Assembly: GCA_023362775.1 (NCBI GenBank)
Contig: JALMGJ010000002.1
Span: 109,299,981-109,363,980, forward strand
Length of the DNA: 64,000 bases
From: Charina bottae
Lineage: Eukaryota > Chordata > Lepidosauria > Squamata > Charinaidae
Reading direction: 5' to 3'
Of this stretch, positions 10,640 through 22,506 are shown piece after piece; position 1 is the first letter of the stretch; each line of letters opens with the position of its first letter. The notes below the pieces were generated by a model that saw only the letters and a program-made list of their open reading frames with translations, was not told the DNA's origin and did no database searches. The translations under genes and the position numbers were made by a program.

Positions 10640-10722
10640 AATGGCTCTTCGGCTAACAAACGGAGATGAGCACCGGCCCCTAGGGTCGGACACGACTGTG
10701 CAGGGGAAACCTTTACCTTTTT
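10640..10722 (+). mobile_element. ACA-SINE-like 3' fragment
   Basis: Matches the 3' part of the SINE at 52355: 'ggctcttcggctaacaaa', 'cggagatgagcaccggcccc', 'gtcggacacgactgtgcag' and 'ggggaaacctttacctttt'. The tRNA-related 5' part is absent. Confidence 0.75.
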
Positions 10723-12164
10723 TACTGCTACAAAGGAATTCAATCGAAGTTCAGATCTAAAGTATTAAATGGAAAATGTTGTGATACCATGAAAATCATG
10801 GGAGCTTCATCATTCATAAATTACAAAGGCAGAGCAATTGGACAGAAAGCAACATTATGCTAGTACAATATCAATCCTTTTCCAGACCTTTGACAGACTG
10901 CGCATTTACTTGTCCTTAATTGATTGTTGACTTGAGAATGCAAGTGAGAAATATTAGTATTTTTCCCCCTCACTTTTATTCCTAATATAAACTGAAAGGC
11001 TATTTTTAAAGCAACAGCTTCTTTTGGGTTCTGCAAACCATATTTCATAACTGACTCTAAAATTCAGATTAAATTAAGATAACAGCTTAATGTGATAGCT
11101 TTGCGGGATCATACTTGACAGCTTGAAAAGGCGCCTTGCACAATGCTCAAATTAATTAATTTAATGGGTTTGGGACCTCCTTCTAGACCATCACCTGGAA
11201 AACATCTTTATCATGAAGATAATTGTGTGTGGTTTTGTGGTGGGGAAGATGGCATCCATCAGGTCCCCCTACAGATTCACATTGCGTGGCATATGAGACA
11301 TTAGGAATATTATTATATTATCTACAAGGAGAAGCTCAGTTTGCTCATAAATGAAGTCTATTAAGTAAACAACAGAGTGATCCCCCTTCCCCCCCATGTA
11401 ACAAAATTTCTCATTTTGCAATTAGCACTTATTAGGATTCCTTTACTTTTTTTATTAACTGAAGTTTTCTGCAATCAATTTTCTCAGAAGCTTTGGAAAA
11501 CATTTTATCTTAATAAGAATAACTCATCAGGCAAAGAAAACCAGTCGGCTCTTCATTATCGCTCTGCCTATACAGGAATTCATCTCTTGAGACTGCTGCT
11601 GCTAAATTCCACACTCTCTGGCTCTGGAAAACAGATCATTTTAATGGGTGACTTTGAGCGACAAAAGCAAAAGAGGGGTCACTGAACACCCTCAAATCTG
11701 CCCCAGAGGGAAAAAAAGAAGCACGAAGAGGTTAAGGAGCTCAAAGAGCCATGCTGACAAAAGGCTGTTTTAGAATTAGCATGCCTGGTCTGCTTCAGGG
11801 CCACTTTAAAATGCCATTTGCATTGACAATTGTATAATTGGCATGGCTCCCTAAGGAGCACTAATGGATTGTGGGAAGTCGATGCCTGGGGAAAGGCAGG
11901 CATTTGGGGGAGGCGGCTTTTTTACAATTCAAGATCGCTTGGGGAATTTTGAACTGTTTTGTGTAGGTCGATTCCATGCCAATATGTCAGATGGGAGCAC
12001 AGGACACCTTGCATTTTATTCCAGTTTTCAACCGGTGTCTGCATTCGGTTGAGTCAGACATTTTGTTGCTAATCAGGCTTGTCATTTTGTTTTCTTTTAT
12101 TGGCTGATGACCTGTATGGCTTTTCTTTTCAAAGGACTTTCTCATTATGGTATGCCGTCTATTT
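10723..12164. other. Unassigned sequence, possible conserved non-coding DNA
   Basis: No repeat family recognised. Parts of 11100-12060 have balanced composition without simple repeats and could be old unique sequence. Nothing in the sequence alone proves function. Confidence 0.3.
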
Positions 12165-12370
12165 TTTTTTTTTACAATAATTTTATTTATTTATTTATCA
12201 AATTTATATAACTGCCCATCTCACCAGAAGTGACTCTGGGCGGCGTACAACAATCAAATAACAATAATAATATAAAAACAGTTATCATAAAACCAATCAT
12301 TGTTAAAAATTAAAGAGTATACAAACCACAAATGGAAAGAGGAAGTATATCAACCACATGAACTGCAATA
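12165..12370 (-). mobile_element. L2 3' end
   Basis: Starts with ATTT repeats (tail) and then 'actgcccatctcaccagaag' and 'gtgactctgggcggcgtaca', the complement of the L2 3' terminal block, followed by a 3' UTR in decay. No coding part remains. Confidence 0.7.
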
Positions 12371-12692
12371 GAGGAGCCTATAATACTATGGAAAGCAAAC
12401 CACTAATGATAGCTTTATGGTTATTTCGGGAATGAATAAAAACTCAGCCGTATTACCAGGTTAACCTTAGAAATCCTGAAAGCCAAGGGTCACTAGTGGT
12501 AAACAAACCAACGGCTGGTGAATTTAACACATTTTTCAGGGACCTGGAATTAGAATGGCAGAGACTGGAAGCTGTTTCCTTTCTGATCTGCAGAGAATGC
12601 AGTAAATACTTCCTAAGTAGTAGAAGAATCACATTCTCCAATGAAAGGAAATACGTGTTTGAAATTCTTACTTGACACCTTGAGTGGGGCTC

Positions 12693-12789
12693 CCAGATCT
12701 GGGCTGCAAAACTCTGGATGACCAGCAAAGCTTTCTGTATTCTTTGCTGCCATCTAGTAGTTGTCCAGATTTTTGCAGCCTAGATCTGG
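12693..12789. mobile_element. Short TIR MITE (copy 1)
   Basis: A 97-bp element. The left end CAGATCTGGGCTGCAAAA and the right end TTTTTGCAGCCTAGATCTGG are inverted repeats, with a centre containing 'tctttgctgccatctagtag'. A related copy lies at 15641-15737. A TA borders the right end, but a clear two-sided TSD was not seen. The superfamily is unknown; a Tc1/mariner relation through a TA target is only a guess. Confidence 0.6.
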
Positions 12790-13755
12790 TACCCTGAACT
12801 TTGAATCCTTATGCACAAACTTTGGAAAGAGATGGCAGATGCCATGAGCAGCTGTTATTTTAATAATTTTAAGAGTGCTTTTGTTCTGACACGTTTATAT
12901 CCTGTAATAACTGGAAAATAATTAGTTGTTGGTTGGTTGGTTGATTTACTAACTTTGTACTTGATGATATACAAATTTAATAAATAATGGATTTATATAA
13001 TCTATACCTTAGATCAGACATGGATTTATCCAATCTACTGTATACATTCTTTTTGATCCTGTGGATTCAGTGTACCTTACAGTTATTATTCTAAGTCAGG
13101 ACAGTGGAAACCTTTTGGCTCTAAGAAGCAGGTCGGTGGTTAAGGTCACAGCCCAAATGGTCAGGGTCAGTGGCATTGGCAGGTTCCTGCTGCTTGAATG
13201 ACAAAAGTAGCATCACAGGGTTGCACTGCCAATTCTGCCTCTTTTGGGTATATGATGTCTCAAGGCATATGTTGGATACCTCATCCCCATCCCCATTTCA
13301 ATTCTGCTGCTGCTATGTACATCAAAGGGTTAAAGCTGGACTAACTCTCAGCGGTTTGCCTTTCTTCTTTCTGGTGGGAAAAGGCTGGTCCAGAAGAGGG
13401 TCTTCCAGATGCTCCAGGTCTTTTGAAGCTGTGACTCCATGAAAGCCAGCTCTGCCCACCTTCTCTGAGGGAGAGGGGCTTGGAGAGGAAGCAGGCCATG
13501 AACTAGACTTCTAAGGGTAGGCAAGGAAGGCAGGATTTCAGCCTGCAAGATTAGGGTTCCTTGCCCAGGTGGTGAATGTAAATGTAAACAATCCTATATC
13601 TTGGATGGTCACAGTCTAGGGCTGCTTCTGAATGAGGTGAACAAGCTAAAGGAGACGCTCTCCTTAATTTCCATAAGTTGTATCCTATACCTATAATATA
13701 GGGATACTGGTCTGTATTACAAGGTTGTTGTAATGCTTCCTTTAAAAAAAGTGTG
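12790..13755. other. Unassigned sequence
   Basis: No supported gene or repeat. Short open frames such as 13170-13442 lack motifs. Confidence 0.35.
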
Positions 13756-13760
13756 TTTTT

Positions 13761-13778
13761 GTATGTATGTATGTATGT

Positions 13779-13820
<42 letters not shown>
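13761..13820. repeat. (GTAT)n(GT)n microsatellite
   Basis: About 19 bp of GTAT repeats followed by about 40 bp of GT repeats. It produces a spurious His-Thr open frame on the minus strand. Confidence 0.97.
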
Positions 13821-13821
<1 letters not shown>

Positions 13822-13824
13822 AAG

Positions 13825-14560
13825 TGCACTTTGCATATACTGTATTTCTGTTATTTTAAAAGGAATCTTTAAAAGAAGTCTGCATTACATATATATTCAT
13901 ATTAATTTCCGATCTCTTTGTTACTTTTTTACCACTAATGATAGTGATGTAGAAATTAATTATAGCCTTCCTGAATAACAAAGATCCTCGAAATGTGTCA
14001 GCTCTGCAGCCTATTATGATCCAGGAGAGAACTGTATTCTTACAGTCAGTTTATAATTCATCTCCTACCCAGCACATTTTATCCTGGCTCTGCAGCTCAC
14101 GGACAGCTAGTCAGACTCATCAACTAATCTGCTTTTGTGTGCATCTTTTAGGCAGCTGCTTTCAAAGACATCGGGGTTACTTTCTGATAGTGCAAAAGCC
14201 AGTGAGCAGTTCTAGCACACTCCCCCCACCTTCCTTGTGCTGCCAGGATCCATTCATAGAGCAGCAGGGTGATAATGACTGTGCTTGGATTTTACAGGCC
14301 TTTTATTGATGGAGGCTGGCCATTTACCTTCCATTAAAACTGGGAGGGTTAACTCTGAAACTAGAGGGTTTATAGATTGGTTTTAAAGCAGAAGTTTAAC
14401 ATTAATTTTTCTCTGTTCAATCTTCATTTGATCAGAAAATGTAGCACCTTTACTTTCATGCCTTCCTCTCTGGCAGTAGGACTCTCTGTCTTCTAATTTG
14501 ACACAGCCCCTTTTCCCTCAAGATCCAGTAAAATAAATGTTGTTTTTCCAGACAGTCCAC
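13825..14560. other. Unassigned sequence
   Basis: No supported gene or repeat seen. Confidence 0.35.
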
Positions 14561-14561
14561 C

Positions 14562-14628
14562 ATAATCCGCCCAGGGTCCCTCCTTGTGGGGGAGATGGGC
14601 GGGATATAAATGTAATAAATAAATAATC
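14562..14628 (+). mobile_element. L2 3' end
   Basis: The block 'ccgcccagggtccctccttg', 'ggggagatgggcgggatata' and an AAATA tail is the conserved last 65 bp of L2. It is severely 5' truncated. Confidence 0.8.
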
Positions 14629-14629
14629 T

Positions 14630-15640
14630 GCTCAGTGCTTTTTTGTTCCAGTATTGCTCAGGGAGTAATAATATCTCACCTAAAAGTACCCATCATGAAT
14701 TACCACAGATGAATTCACATACTGCACTAAGCCATAGATTATTGGAACCCTGTTCTTTTGAACATGCCATTGTGTCCCAGTTCACATATAACACTGATCT
14801 GTAATCCTTGCTCTATGAACCATAATGGCCCAGACAAACCCAAACAAGCCGTATTCTGGTTTAGCATGATGTGTGAACCCATTGCCTTTGATGTTTTGGC
14901 CTCACTTGTAAAGGAACTCTTCAGATTCTGAAATCAGGATTGGTCTAATCATGAACGGGTTTTCATGCAAATCTTGGTGCCCCCTTCAGAAGCCAAACAA
15001 ATAAAGATTTGAAAATTCACTCTAATTGTCCAGGCGCAGTAAAATGGTTGCTGGATTGAGAAATCATAAATGTCTAAACACATTTATGTTCACAGAGAAT
15101 CTTAGGACCTGATGGAGATTTCAGAATACCTCAGTGTACTTCATCATTCTAAGTACATGAAGATGTCAAAATAGCTAAGAAAAGTGATATTCTTCCCTAG
15201 AGTTACCATATATGTACTTTAAGGTATATTAATTTCAACAAATGTTGGTGAGAATTTCACTAAACAGAGCTAGCACAGTCAACAGTGAAGATTATTAAAA
15301 CATATGTAAGAGTGTACTCAGATTTAACACTCTGAAAATCCTCCTCCTCGAGGATTTCCGACTTTTCAATCTTTTTTTTTTGAAATTGAGAAATGCCTGT
15401 TCTACCATCTACGTCCATTGTGTATCTCCACATGTTCTTCACATTCATCTTGTGATAAAGCAAATGGATCCACTATATTATTACTCAATCAGATTATTTC
15501 ATCCGGTTGATTTCTTCTTCATGGGGACTTTAATATACTCCTTGTATTACAGCTGATAGAAACTTCCTAACCATCAAAATTTCCTAAGCATCAAAGCATT
15601 TTTCCTCTAACTTTTACTTTTTCAATATCTTAAGATTACC
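14630..15640. other. Unassigned sequence
   Basis: No supported gene or repeat seen. Confidence 0.35.
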
Positions 15641-15737
15641 AGATCAAGGCTGCAAAAAAGTCTAACTACTAGAGTTAGACGTTTCTGTACCTCTTTGCTG
15701 CAAACTAGTCCAGATTTTTGCAGCCTAAATCTGCTAA
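15641..15737. mobile_element. Short TIR MITE (copy 2)
   Basis: Related to the element at 12693. The left end CCAGATCAAGGCTGCAAAAA and the right end TTTTTGCAGCCTAAATCTG are inverted repeats around 'cctctttgctgcaaactagt'. The total length is again about 97 bp. Confidence 0.6.
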
Positions 15738-15739
15738 TA

Positions 15740-16560
15740 TATATATGAATTTATAGGCTTGAAGAGTTCCCTGGGATTACCCAATAAATCTTAGAAAGCC
15801 AGTTTAAGGGTACCAATAGATCACCTGTATTGTACCCTAAGATACAATGAATTAAAGCACTATCGTAGAGTTATACAAAATCTGCTAGATGGATTTCCAA
15901 CAAATATGCTAGCGTACTGTGAGTTTCCAGCTTTCCATTATTCTACGAAATAGAAAGAAGACCTGTAAATCTTGTAATGCAGAGTGCACTTATTTAGAAT
16001 TCATCAAATGCCATTTTCTAGGAAGATCCTGTTCCATAGTTTCCACCTTCCCTCCCAATGATTGCTCAGTATTCAGTGCCACTAAGCATGCTCAGTCCTT
16101 ACTGAACCGTTTTTAATTCTTCTGCAAAATTGGTTTTTTCCCTTGCTTGTTATTCATAGATGATTCCTTTTTCGTTATGTATGAACCTGCACCTAATGAA
16201 TGAATTCACTATTTGCATGCAACAGAGCCTTCTAGCTGCAAATGGCACTTCAGATTCACTTTTGCAGCTTGTAGTACCCCCAAGTTAGGGCAGCAAAAAT
16301 TACTGGCAAAATGATGGGACAGTTGTCTTTGTGTTTTTAAAACTTTTTAAAAAAATGAAGACATGAACACTGATTTTGTGGCAGACCTAGATGGAACCAG
16401 CCTCAGTGTTGATGGTGGAACTATTCACATCACAGATGGACAGGATTGCATAACTGACTGGATATATGTGGTAGATAATGTTGGGGAAAAAATGAAGAGC
16501 AAACTCATGCAAAACTCATGCCTCCATTGTGGAATAGGCTGTCTTTTGCATTTTTATACA
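15740..16560. other. Unassigned sequence
   Basis: No supported gene or repeat. A frame at 16363-16656 has no recognisable domain. Confidence 0.35.
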
Positions 16561-16564
16561 ACTC

Positions 16565-16725
16565 TTTTCTATGGATTAAAGATACCCAAATCATTCAATT
16601 GTGCCTCATACAACTTGGTTTCCAGTCCTCTCACCATCTTTGTAGGCCTCCTTTGAACTTGCTTCAATTTGCCATTGTCCTTGCACCACTGTTGTGCTCC
16701 AAACCAGATACAGTATTCCAAATGG
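16565..16725 (-). pseudogene. CR1 LINE reverse transcriptase C-terminal fragment
   Basis: The minus-strand frame reads LVIPHLEYCIWFGAQQWCKD, then LKQVQRRPTKMVRGLE and LYEAQLNDLGIF. This is the CR1 block after the RT palm (consensus style VRPHLEYCVQFW / LERVQRRATKLV). Only about 50 residues remain and there is no tail, so it is an old fragment. Confidence 0.75.
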
Positions 16726-16900
16726 GGTATAACCAGGGTAGATAACTTCCTGTGATCTGCTAATATAGCCAACCTAAGTCCCCAACACACACCTTTGCCT
16801 TTTTAATAGCTGCATTACATAGAAAGTCAGGTATACACATCCTCTTGGTCATTTTATCATTAAAAAAGTATTAAATTTTATATACACACACAAATACACC

Positions 16901-17000
16901 ATTCATTCATTCATTCATTCATTCATTCATTCATTCATTCGTTCGTTCGTTCGTTCGTTCGTTCATTCATTCATTCATTCATTCATTCATTCATTCATTC
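16901..17000. repeat. Compound (ATTC)10(GTTC)6(ATTC)9 microsatellite
   Basis: Exactly 100 bp of uninterrupted tetranucleotide units. Six GTTC units (16941-16964) sit between two ATTC blocks, as if one substituted unit was amplified inside the array. Confidence 0.97.
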
Positions 17001-17519
17001 TGCAAGCATCTTCTTATACAAATCAGACAGGATATAATTCTTAATACAAAGTATAGGACAGCTAAACAAGATGTTGAGGAGACTTCTCATTTCTCTGACA
17101 TCCCTTTTTCTGTTGCTGCTATGAAGGTACAGTATTTGGACTGGGATGATGATGTTTCTTCCTGATCAAATTACAGTTTTCAGTTTTTTTTAAATAATGC
17201 TTTAGGCACATCACTGCAGCTTTGTAACAATTAGTATTGCAGGTCCAATTATTTTTCTTACAATAGCTGGGCAATTTTCATCAATGTATTTGGATAGAAA
17301 ATCACCAACCTTCAAAATATTTCACATTCTACCTCACTGAAATAAAACAATAGAAAAGCTACAGAATAAATTTTTAAAGTTGTTGGAGTAGCCATATAAT
17401 ACAGGTTTCTATGCCATCTGTACTTTGCTGTATCATTATGTTTACTATGTACTCCCTTAAAATAATTCTGAATCCTATATGTTTCTAGAATGTTATAAAT
17501 GCCTGGACATGCCTTCTCT
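17001..17519. other. Unassigned sequence
   Basis: No supported gene or repeat seen. Confidence 0.35.
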
Positions 17520-18290
17520 GTCATAGAACCTGCCCTCTGGAAGAGCATCCCTCAGAGATCCATACAGTTCCCACCACATTCAGAAAGTCATTGAAAACTT
17601 GGCTAGTCTGGATGAGGAAGAACAGATTTAGGCTCAATCCTGACAAAACTGAACGCCTGTGGATATTTGGGCCCCTTGGTCCTGGGGATTTTCCACCTTT
17701 AGTCTCAGATGGGATAGCACTTCTCCATTCGAGACTGGTGCACAATCTGGGGGCAGTCTTGGACTCACAGCTCCTGCTTGAAGAGCAGGTGGCAACTATG
17801 GTCAAGAGGGCCTTCACAGAGATCTGTCTAATATTCTAGTTACACCCATTCCTGGATTAGAAGACTCTTCAGGTGGTCAAACAAATGGACTACTGCAGCA
17901 CACTGTATATGGGGCTGCTTGAAGACCACTCAGAAGCTATAGCTGGCCTAGAACAGTAACAGGCATGCAGTGATGTGCCCATATGCCACCACTGCTCCAC
18001 AAGCTTCAGTTGGCTTCTGGGTGCAATTCAAGATGCTGATTATTACCCATAAAGCCTTAATAGCATATGGCCTGGTTATTTGAGAGACCATCTATATCCA
18101 TTAGTTTCTATCACCCGGTAAGATCAGGCAGAGAGGGTACATTCTAGGTCCCTTCAATTAAACAGTGTTAGAAAGTGAGCCTTCTCTGTCATGGTGCCTG
18201 CCCTCTGGAACACCATCTCCCTAGAGATCCATATAGCTCCCATCTTAATGACATTCAGATAGTCATTGAAAACCTGGCCTTGGCGAGATT
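17520..18290 (+). mobile_element. L2-type LINE fragment with two C-terminal blocks
   Basis: Plus-strand L2 coding sequence in several frames. At 17591-17839 it reads RLNPDKTERLWIFGP, VHNLGAVLDSQLLLEEQVAT and VKRAFTEICL. It continues through the 'tactgcagcacactgtatat' block and the 'cttcagttggcttctgggtg' block to a C-terminal PALWNTI-like segment at 18195-18280. A similar PALW segment also precedes the RT part at 17525-17595, so C-terminal sequence occurs twice. The 3' UTR and tail are missing. Confidence 0.65.
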
Positions 18291-20577
18291 TCGGAAGTGG
18301 TTTGCCTTGGGGTACAGTGGTTGTTGAGGGAATGTAGGATGTTTTGGCTATTGCTAGGCACCATTCTCCTCTGGCCATTGGTAATCACAGCAACCCCTGG
18401 CTCTTTCAGCCTATCTCCTTATAGTCTGGTTGTTGGCCATGACCTTTTGATACATGACTGACTAAACAACCCAGTGACTTCGGAAAAAAACCCAGCTACA
18501 TAGATGAAGAACTCTGGGGATTCTGACCTGCTTAATTTTATTCATTGTTTAATCCCTATGGTGCTTCATCATAATTTTTCTGACAGTTCAGTGCTTTCAA
18601 AGAGCAAGCACAGATGCTGTACAGGCAGATACTTTGATGCACACTCAGTGTGCCTGAGATTTCTGCCTTGAAGTGCAATTGGTACAAGGACACAGAACAG
18701 AGAATTACTGCTACCCAGAGGTAGCAAATCAAGGTTAATCACACATACAGTTTGACTTGTTCCCCTGAGCGTGAAGTATGTCTTCTTTGAATTACTGAAA
18801 TATTCAAGGTTATATCAGAGATTGAGGATTCAACAATCCTTGTTTACAGGAATAAAGAACCAGAGGATGCATTAATTCATGCTACTGCCTTAATCCTGGC
18901 TTCAAGCTTTTCATACATTTACTTCTTTACCATCCACACACCCTTCATGCTTGAGGTAATAGCCATACATTGTTGCAACACACTGACCTAGCATCAGGTT
19001 AGCAGAACACAGTATGTCTGAAGTCTAAAGATGGATGGAAGTTCATGGCCAATCAGTAGTCTAAGATAAGAAGTGAAACCTTCAAATTTACCAGGAGCAC
19101 TCCAAATTTCCAATTTGGTATGGACCTTTTATACCAAGACTGTGTACAAAGTTTCAGGACTACAGTATAAGAGTGGTTATCTCTAGATACAAGGGCAAAG
19201 AATTTAACTTGTACCTCATAGCCTTAGGGCCAAACTTTAGTAAGGTGTCACTGTTACTTGTTTAACTAATTGTTTCACTGGGAATTATCTCACCCCAATC
19301 TGCTATTCTCAATGAGAAGAAAGCTCCAATTATACCAAGAAAGAATTCCAGTAGGGACTACGCTGAGAGTGAAGAACTGAATTACCTTCATTTTACTGAC
19401 TTCTGTATTGCCTTTAAAATTACATGTGAAAAATCTCTTTAAGTAAGTTGAAGTAGAGGAGACTTTCACATACAGATCAGACAGGGCCATAGCTCCTAGT
19501 TTACCTATCTCTGAGTTACAGTAATGGGGAGGGGTTTTTTTCACCATAGTCTTCCTTTGCAAGAATAATAATTTGTGTCATTTTCTAAACCCCAGTACTG
19601 GTTTGAGTACATTATGTGTCTACAGCCTACAGCATTTGGGATCACACTTACTATTCAAAAGGAAGATTGGTTTCCCTTTTCCTTGGAACCAAGGATAAAT
19701 TGCACTGCATAACTAAATATGCAGTTAGTGTTCTGTCTACATTATCTATGAATATGGTGCATGGAAATGAATGGCATGTCTACATGAATATACTCTGTGT
19801 AGCAATACAGGTGCTTGTTTTATATGGAAGTGTATGACTATGAAAATGTTGAACAAATCTAAAATAGCCTCACCTGTTGTTTTGCAGGGATGTATCCATC
19901 TTTGGTATATATCTCTCAGAATTTTAACCATAAGTCAGTATGACTCTTGACCCAATAAAGGTTCCCTACCCTTACTTTAACATATTTAATCTGTCTGCTA
20001 TCTGTGGTCCCAAACAATGGTCAATGGATGAATTTTACTACCCTTTCTATGTAAGCAGGCTTCAGTAACTGGGTGCCCTTCAGATGTATTAGAATACCCC
20101 TTCCAGAATTCTTGGACAATTTAGCTATGACTGAGAATTTGGGCTGTTGTAGTCTGTACACATGTGGAGTGTACCAGGCTGGAGAAGTTACTTACAATGT
20201 CATTTTGGTCATGCAGATTAAGAATGTGATGCCCAAGTGCAGTGCTGATTTAAATTCATTGAGTTATTAATGTGATTTTTAAGATGGAATACAGAAGAGG
20301 TATATGTCACCCTCAGGTTAGAATTTGCACTATGGTATAATTTGCTGTGAATCATAGATTACTCATACAGCAAAAAATAGAGATACGTTTACATAATTTA
20401 AAACATTTCAGTTAAATAGTGTCTCTTTATTCTTTTAGCATTTCACATAATGCTTTAATGGAATAACATTAGGGATGTAATTTGAATGCTACACAGTGAT
20501 TCAAGGAACCTCAATTGAAAGTGTCATTTGCTTTGTCACACAAAGTGGGTAGGTCATGCTAGCACAACAATCTGTAC
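18291..20577. other. Unassigned sequence
   Basis: About 2.3 kb without a supported gene. Around 20060-20170 there are faint blocks ('tgcccttcagatgtattaga', 'ccagaattcttgg') like those of reptile hAT MITEs, too degraded to delimit. Confidence 0.35.
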
Positions 20578-20960
20578 CTATTTATTTATTAGATTTATAA
20601 GGACATCTAAGCATAATGGAACTCAAGGTGCTGTACAGACAAGGTTAAAACACAATATAAACTTCAAAGGGCTAAAATAATAGACAACCACTCAGGAAAT
20701 ACAAAAACTTAAAAACCTAATAATGTACGAGCAAATTCACAAAGCTCTTTGGCCCAGGCCATACTAAAAGAGTTCTCTCTCTTTGTGACATGCCTCCAGA
20801 ATCCCATTGATTCCCACTAAGGTATCAGAATCTAGAAACCCAGTGAATCCCATTAAGGTATCCTTTCTGTATTGAGCGGACCTAGAGCAAGCCATTCTTA
20901 TAGGATGGCAGAGACAATAGGGAAAAGGCAATCCTGCAAATAACCAGGCCCTAAGTTAAA
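20578..20960 (-). mobile_element. LINE 3' end, probably L2 or a relative
   Basis: Begins with an ATTT tail on the plus strand and 'ggacatctaagcataatgga', 'actcaaggtgctgtacagac', the style of an L2-like 3' end read from the minus strand, followed by about 300 bp of decayed 3' UTR. Family uncertain. Confidence 0.4.
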
Positions 20961-21440
20961 GTTACAGACAAATCAGGGAAGGAAAAATGCAGCATATGGC
21001 CAGGATAAATGTTCGTTTTGTTATTATTTCTATACGACTAACAATCTGCTCAAACATAGATCTGTTTTATCTCTGAGATGAAAATGTTAATTGATCTTAA
21101 CTTAACATGCCTCCATATTGGATTTTAAAAATTATAGCATGTGTCTTTGTGTTAGAAGAAGGTAAGAAATTTAAAATTATTGGAATATTTAATAATATAT
21201 ATTTAATTTAAATCTGTATGCACTAGTGAGGAAGTATTTATTTATACTAAGAAGCTTTTAATGGTTGGGCCTTCCCATTTTCCTAGATGCACTGGAGTAC
21301 AAATGGATTAAGTTACAGCAGATGCCCTCCAAAAGTTGTTTGTCCCAACTTTCTCATCATTGGCTATGCTCTCTGAGACAAGAATATCTAATGGGCCAAA
21401 GGACCTCCATCTGTGACCTATAATATGAACTATATGACAT
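20961..21440. other. Unassigned sequence
   Basis: No supported gene or repeat seen. Confidence 0.35.
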
Positions 21441-21605
21441 TTTTAAAAAATATAAGTATATTTATTAAGAATTTTACATACAGTAGAATTCAAATCTAAG
21501 GAAAATGATAGAAAAGAAAAAAAAGAAAGAAAAAGGTAAATGAAAAGAAAAAAAGGAAAGAAACTAAAGTTATGAAATATGACTTCCAACCTTCTTTTCA
21601 ACAGA

Positions 21606-21672
21606 TTCCTTCCTTCCTTCCTTCCTTCCTTCCTTCCTTCCTTCCTTCCTTCCTTCCTTCCTTCCTTCCTTC

Positions 21673-21719
<47 letters not shown>
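21606..21719. repeat. (TTCC)n(TTTC)n microsatellite
   Basis: About 68 bp of TTCC units run directly into about 46 bp of TTTC units. It adjoins an L2 3' end and may have grown from that element's tail. Lysine/arginine- and serine/phenylalanine-rich open frames here are artefacts of the repeat. Confidence 0.97.
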
Positions 21720-21775
21720 ATCAAATTTATTCCCCACCCATCTCACTCAGAGAGCGACTCTAGGTGATTATATTA
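21720..21775 (-). mobile_element. L2 3' end
   Basis: The segment 'caaatttattccccacccat' then 'gagagcgactctaggtgatt' is a mutated complement of the L2 terminal block, directly after the tetranucleotide array. It interrupts the L1 sequence. Confidence 0.55.
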
Positions 21776-21849
21776 ATAAATCCATCATCTCCCCTCCCTC
21801 TTAACTATTCTTGAAATCTCTTCAACCCCTTATTTAATTCTCACCATTT

Positions 21850-22182
21850 TCAATCATTAAATCCATAAATCATAATTTCACTTTTTTCTTCTTTTAGCAA
21901 AAAGTCCATAAAAGGTTTCCAGTCTTTTAAAAAAGCACTTGTTTTCTCCCTGACCAAACAGGTCAGTTTTGCCATTTCCTCCAGTTCTGACATTTTTATG
22001 ATCCATTCCTCCATTGTGGGAATTTCAGTACTCTTCCATTTTTGTGTGCATAATAATCTTGCTACCCTTACCATATACAAAATTAGTTTTCCATGAGTCT
22101 TTTCTAGTTCACTATCCATCAGTCCCCATAAAAAAAATCTTGGTTTCTTTGCGGTATTAATCTTTAACATTCTTTGTATCAT
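21850..22182 (-). pseudogene. L1 ORF2 C-terminal fragment
   Basis: A 110-residue frame that includes PRFFLWGLMDSELEKTHGKL, LYMVRVARLLCTQKWK and WIIKMSELEEMAKLT. It resembles the segment NPELFLLGL / AARLLYAQ seen in the L1 copy at 36204-36489. Upstream coding sequence continues in another frame to about 22390. It is the end of an inactive ORF2. Confidence 0.7.
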
Positions 22183-22506
22183 TGCATGTATTTGTATCCA
22201 AAATTTCTTGGCTTTTTCACAAGTCCACCATGCATGGTAAAATGTCCCTTCATGTTTTCACATTTCCCAAATTGACCTGAGGTACCTTTATACATTTCTC
22301 TGGTGTCACATACCAATGATACATCATTTTATAAAAAAAAATATCTTAAATTAGAACACAATGTAATTTTTATCCCATTTACCCACATTCTTTCTATATG
22401 ATATTTTGAATGTTGTGCTGGAAATATTATTTGCCAAGGGCCAAATGTGTCCTAAATTTATGCAAGTTTTGCCTCTAAACCTAATGAAACATTAATTGAA
22501 TCCTGA

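Larger units (their letters stand above)
21445..22400 (-). mobile_element. L1 LINE 3' part with a nested L2 tail and microsatellite
   Basis: The minus-strand L1 3' UTR (about 21445-21600, A-rich on the plus strand) and the ORF2 C-terminal region (21850-22390) are separated by a tetranucleotide array and a short L2 3' end (21720-21775). ORF2 landmarks are a Trp/Cys block near 22200-22260 and NTAKKPRFFLWGLMDSELEK at about 22080-22160. The ORF2 C-terminus is frameshifted. The layout parallels the L1 tail at 35772-36489. Confidence 0.65.

Noticed and set aside
13551..13829. His-Thr-rich open frame on the minus strand
   Set aside because: It is a direct translation of the (GT)n/(GTAT)n microsatellite with no other coding signal.
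21443..21767. Lys/Arg/Glu-rich and Ser/Phe-rich frames
   Set aside because: Artefacts of the (TTCC)n(TTTC)n array, open on both strands and in several frames.
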